From Pseudomonadota bacterium (GTDB lineage Bacteria; Pseudomonadota; Alphaproteobacteria; SMXQ01), in the NCBI GenBank assembly GCA_022562375.1, contig JADFPK010000074.1:1-8073 (forward strand): a stretch of DNA of 8,073 nt, read 5' to 3'. Below the pieces are notes generated by a model, which ran no database searches, had not been told where the DNA came from, and saw only the letters and a list, made by a program, of their open reading frames with translations. The position numbers and the translations under genes were made by a program. The number at the start of each line of letters is the position of its first letter. Position 1 is the stretch's first letter. This document shows positions 6,714 to 8,073 of the stretch, piece by piece.

Positions 6714-6739
6714 CGACTGGCATTAGGCCGACTGGCATT
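6714..6739 (+). repeat. Short tandem repeat before the FlhB-like gene
   Basis: The 11-mer CGACTGGCATT occurs at 6714-6724 and again at 6729-6739, a period of 15 bases. It ends directly beside the GGAAGGG ribosome-binding sequence. It may be a binding site in the leader or a chance slippage product. Confidence 0.5.
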
Positions 6740-6751
6740 GGGAAGGGCACG

Positions 6752-7153
6752 TTGTCGAAATCCACAAAGCAGGCCGAGCCCCCGGGCGCGGACGGGGACG
6801 GCCAAAGTAGGGCGCCGGCGGACCTCGGAGAAGGCAAGGTCCAGGCCGGCGAAACCGAGCGCGCGCCGCTCGATCAGGTGGCGGTTGCGCTTACCAAGGA
6901 GGCCGAAACCGAAGGTCTGCCGCGGATCGTAGCCAGCGGCAGGGGCGCCGTCGCCCGGCAAATCCTCGAGATCGCCTTCGCCAACGGCGTCAAGGTCCGC
7001 GAGGACGCCGATCTCGTCGAGATCCTTTCGGCGATCGACATAGACAGCGATATCCCGCTCGAGGCGTTCGCCGCGGTGGCCGAGATACTGTCTTACATCT
7101 ACCGCGCCAACGCGACCTACGGCGCCTACGACCGCGACCAGGAGGAGGGCTGA
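6752..7153 (+). CDS. FlhB C-terminal-domain homologue (FhlB/FlhX-like)
   Basis: The 133-residue product resembles only the cytoplasmic domain of FlhB, with no membrane segments. Residues about 41-120 align by eye with the region after the FlhB cleavage site: VAVALTKE with FlhB AVALKYE, ASGRGAVARQI with AKGADKMAERI, and DIDSDIPLEAFAAVAEILSYIYR with EIDQEIPPEHYRVVAEIIGYVMR from flhB of this same cluster. The NPTH autocleavage site is absent, and the first 40 residues are polar and probably disordered. Small FlhB-domain proteins occur beside flagellar genes in several bacteria; in Helicobacter pylori one can stand in for a deleted FlhB C-domain. The frame has no ATG; TTG at 6752 is favoured by GGAAGG five bases upstream. 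The stop overlaps the next ATG (TGATG), so the pair are probably translationally coupled. A role in export substrate switching is inferred. Confidence 0.85.
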   Translation: MSKSTKQAEPPGADGDGQSRAPADLGEGKVQAGETERAPLDQVAVALTKEAETEGLPRIVASGRGAVARQILEIAFANGVKVREDADLVEILSAIDIDSDIPLEAFAAVAEILSYIYRANATYGAYDRDQEEG

Positions 7154-7494
7154 TGACCGAAACATCGACGACCACGGCGGAAGATCTGAAAATGGATCTA
7201 CAGGGTTTGGGCTCCATCGTGACCGCGGCGCGGGGCTTCGTCGCCGACGGCAAGGTCGTCGACCTGGCGCCCCTGGAACAGGAGATCAAACGGATCTGCG
7301 ACCACATAACCACCCTGCCGGCGGACCAGAACGCGCCCTTGAGGCCGGTCATGGTGGCGTTGATCGACGATCTGGACAAGCTGGCCATGGCCATCACGGA
7401 CAGCCATTCGCAACTGGAAGTCCAACTGCAAAGTTTTTCCAAACATACAAACGCCGTAGCGGCCTACGCCAAGGGCGGCGGCACGCGCAAATGA
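7153..7494 (+). CDS. Unrecognised small helical protein in flagellar operon
   Basis: I do not recognise this 113-residue product with confidence. It has no signal peptide, membrane segment or enzyme motif. It appears mostly helical: a polar start (1-12), a helix around 14-32, a segment LAPLEQEIKRICDHITTL (38-55), PADQNAPLRPVMVALIDDLDKLAMAI (about 56-81), and a final helix with QLEVQLQSFSKHTNAVAAY (87-105). Size, helical make-up and position suggest an export chaperone of the FliT/FlgN kind, but no diagnostic residues support that and it remains a guess. The gene is real: its ATG overlaps the previous stop as TGATG, a strong GGAGGAGG sequence precedes it, and fliO follows after 27 bases. Confidence 0.8.
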   Translation: MTETSTTTAEDLKMDLQGLGSIVTAARGFVADGKVVDLAPLEQEIKRICDHITTLPADQNAPLRPVMVALIDDLDKLAMAITDSHSQLEVQLQSFSKHTNAVAAYAKGGGTRK

Positions 7495-7521
7495 AATAAC
7501 GGGTGATCCGCCGGCCCAACC

Positions 7522-7836
7522 ATGGAATTCGACACCTACATACGCTTCATCGTCGCCCTCGTGTTCGTTCTCGCCTTGATCGGGCTTCTGACCTGGCTCG
7601 TCCGCCGGTTCGGGGTCGGCGGCCGGATCGGCTCCCGGAGCGGCCGCAAATCGCGGATCGGCGTCGTCGAATTGGCGGCGGTCGACGCCAAGCGGCGCCT
7701 CGTGCTGGTGCGGCGCGACGAGCGAGAGCACCTGATCCTGCTGGGCGCGAATTCGGAACTCTTGGTGGAATCCGGCTTCGCCCCGCCCGGCGACGCGGTG
7801 ACCCAGGCCGAAGCGGACCAGGAGGACCGGTCATGA
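7522..7836 (+). CDS. fliO: Flagellar export accessory protein FliO
   Basis: FliO is a small bitopic membrane protein that helps FliP fold and assemble in the export gate; it is not part of the final channel. The 104-residue product has one N-terminal membrane segment (about 8-27, FIVALVFVLALIGLLTWLV), a basic stretch (28-45, GRIGSRSGRKSR), and the typical FliO beta-rich domain RIGVVELAAVDAKRRLVLVRRDEREHLILL with GANSELLVES after it. The C-terminus is acidic and probably disordered. The start ATG at 7522 lacks a good Shine-Dalgarno; GGTGA at 7502-7506 is too far away. The stop overlaps the fliP start as ATGA. Confidence 0.92.
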   Translation: MEFDTYIRFIVALVFVLALIGLLTWLVRRFGVGGRIGSRSGRKSRIGVVELAAVDAKRRLVLVRRDEREHLILLGANSELLVESGFAPPGDAVTQAEADQEDRS

Positions 7837-8073
7837 GGCCCTGGTTCGCGGCCCTCCTCGGCGCCGGGTTGTTGCTCGTCACCACCGGCCCGGCCGAAGC
7901 CCAGACCTTCACCCTCGACCTCGGCGAGGGCCAGGGGTCGGCAACCGGGCGCATCATCCAGCTGATCGCGCTGTTGACGGTGCTCTCGCTGGCGCCGGCG
8001 ATCCTCATGATGGTGACCTCCTTTACCCGCATCGTGGTGGTGCTGTCGTTCCTCCGCAGCGCGCTTGGCGTGC
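7833..8073 (+). CDS. fliP: Flagellar export gate protein FliP, 3' end outside window
   Basis: FliP is the main component of the flagellar export channel. Only the first 80 codons are present; the gene runs off the right edge. Residues 1-23 form a signal peptide, a known feature of FliP, with likely cleavage after AEA before QTFTLDL. A first membrane segment (about 41-62) follows, and the FliP signature MMVTSFTRIVVVLSFLRSA is seen at 59-77. The ATG at 7833 overlaps the fliO stop (ATGA) and has GGAGGACC upstream, so the two are coupled. Its partners FliQ and FliR are encoded on the opposite strand of the same window. Confidence 0.96.
   Translation, partial: MRPWFAALLGAGLLLVTTGPAEAQTFTLDLGEGQGSATGRIIQLIALLTVLSLAPAILMMVTSFTRIVVVLSFLRSALGV

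Larger units (their letters stand above)
6485..6751. other. Intergenic region between csrA and the FlhB-like gene
   Basis: No credible gene is seen in these 267 bases. The region is C-rich on the plus strand. It holds two G+C hairpins, GGAAGG-AC-CCTTCC at 6501-6514 and GCCCCG-GGC-CGGGGC at 6622-6636; neither has a T-tract, so csrA termination here is only possible. A CtrA-like box (6661-6675) and a short tandem repeat (6714-6739) follow. Confidence 0.55.

Noticed and set aside
6219..6932. Open plus-strand frame running from csrA into the FlhB-like gene, Arg/Pro/Ser rich
   Set aside because: It overlaps two recognisable genes in another frame and has the composition of an off-frame G+C-rich shadow, although its ATG pair at 6678 lies near the CtrA-like box.
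6524..7165. Minus-strand open frame opposite the FlhB-like gene
   Set aside because: The plus-strand product aligns with the FlhB C-domain and has a ribosome-binding site; the antisense product resembles nothing.
1..8073. tRNA, rRNA, CRISPR array, insertion sequence or phage genes
   Set aside because: No matching repeats, transposase-like frames or structural RNA patterns were seen; the window is almost fully occupied by flagellar and regulatory genes.

Overview
The window is part of a flagellar gene cluster from an alphaproteobacterium. The DNA is G+C-rich by eye. The strongest taxonomic pointer is the order flgB-flgC-fliE-fliQ-fliR-flhB followed by a hybrid histidine kinase of the CckA type, an arrangement I associate with Rhodospirillales-like alphaproteobacteria. 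That assignment comes from recalled gene order and protein style, not from a search.

Minus strand, read right to left from about 6073 to 1: flgB and flgC (proximal rod), fliE (rod/MS-ring adaptor), fliQ, fliR and flhB (membrane export gate). A 258-base gap with a degenerate direct repeat follows, then cckA, whose 3' end lies outside the window. Genes from fliE to flhB are separated by 2 to 8 bases and look co-transcribed. The one wider internal gap, between flgC and fliE, holds a perfect 8-bp stem-loop.

Plus strand, from 6254 to the right edge: csrA (translational regulator), a 267-base gap with hairpins and a CtrA-like box, a 133-residue stand-alone homologue of the FlhB cytoplasmic domain that starts at TTG, a 113-residue unrecognised helical protein, fliO, and the first 80 codons of fliP. 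The last four genes overlap or lie close together and form one apparent operon.

How they fit together: FliP, FliQ, FliR and FlhB form the export channel and substrate switch, FliO assists FliP assembly, and FlgB, FlgC and FliE are among the first parts exported. CckA normally feeds phosphate through ChpT to CtrA, a regulator of motility genes in alphaproteobacteria. Near-consensus CtrA boxes (7 of 8 bases) lie upstream of flgB and upstream of the FlhB-like gene, so the cluster may be controlled by the kinase it encodes. CsrA could add post-transcriptional control.

Most of the window is well-known flagellar machinery. The least understood parts are the FlhB-like protein without the NPTH site, the small helical protein after it, and the candidate CtrA and CsrA regulatory sites.
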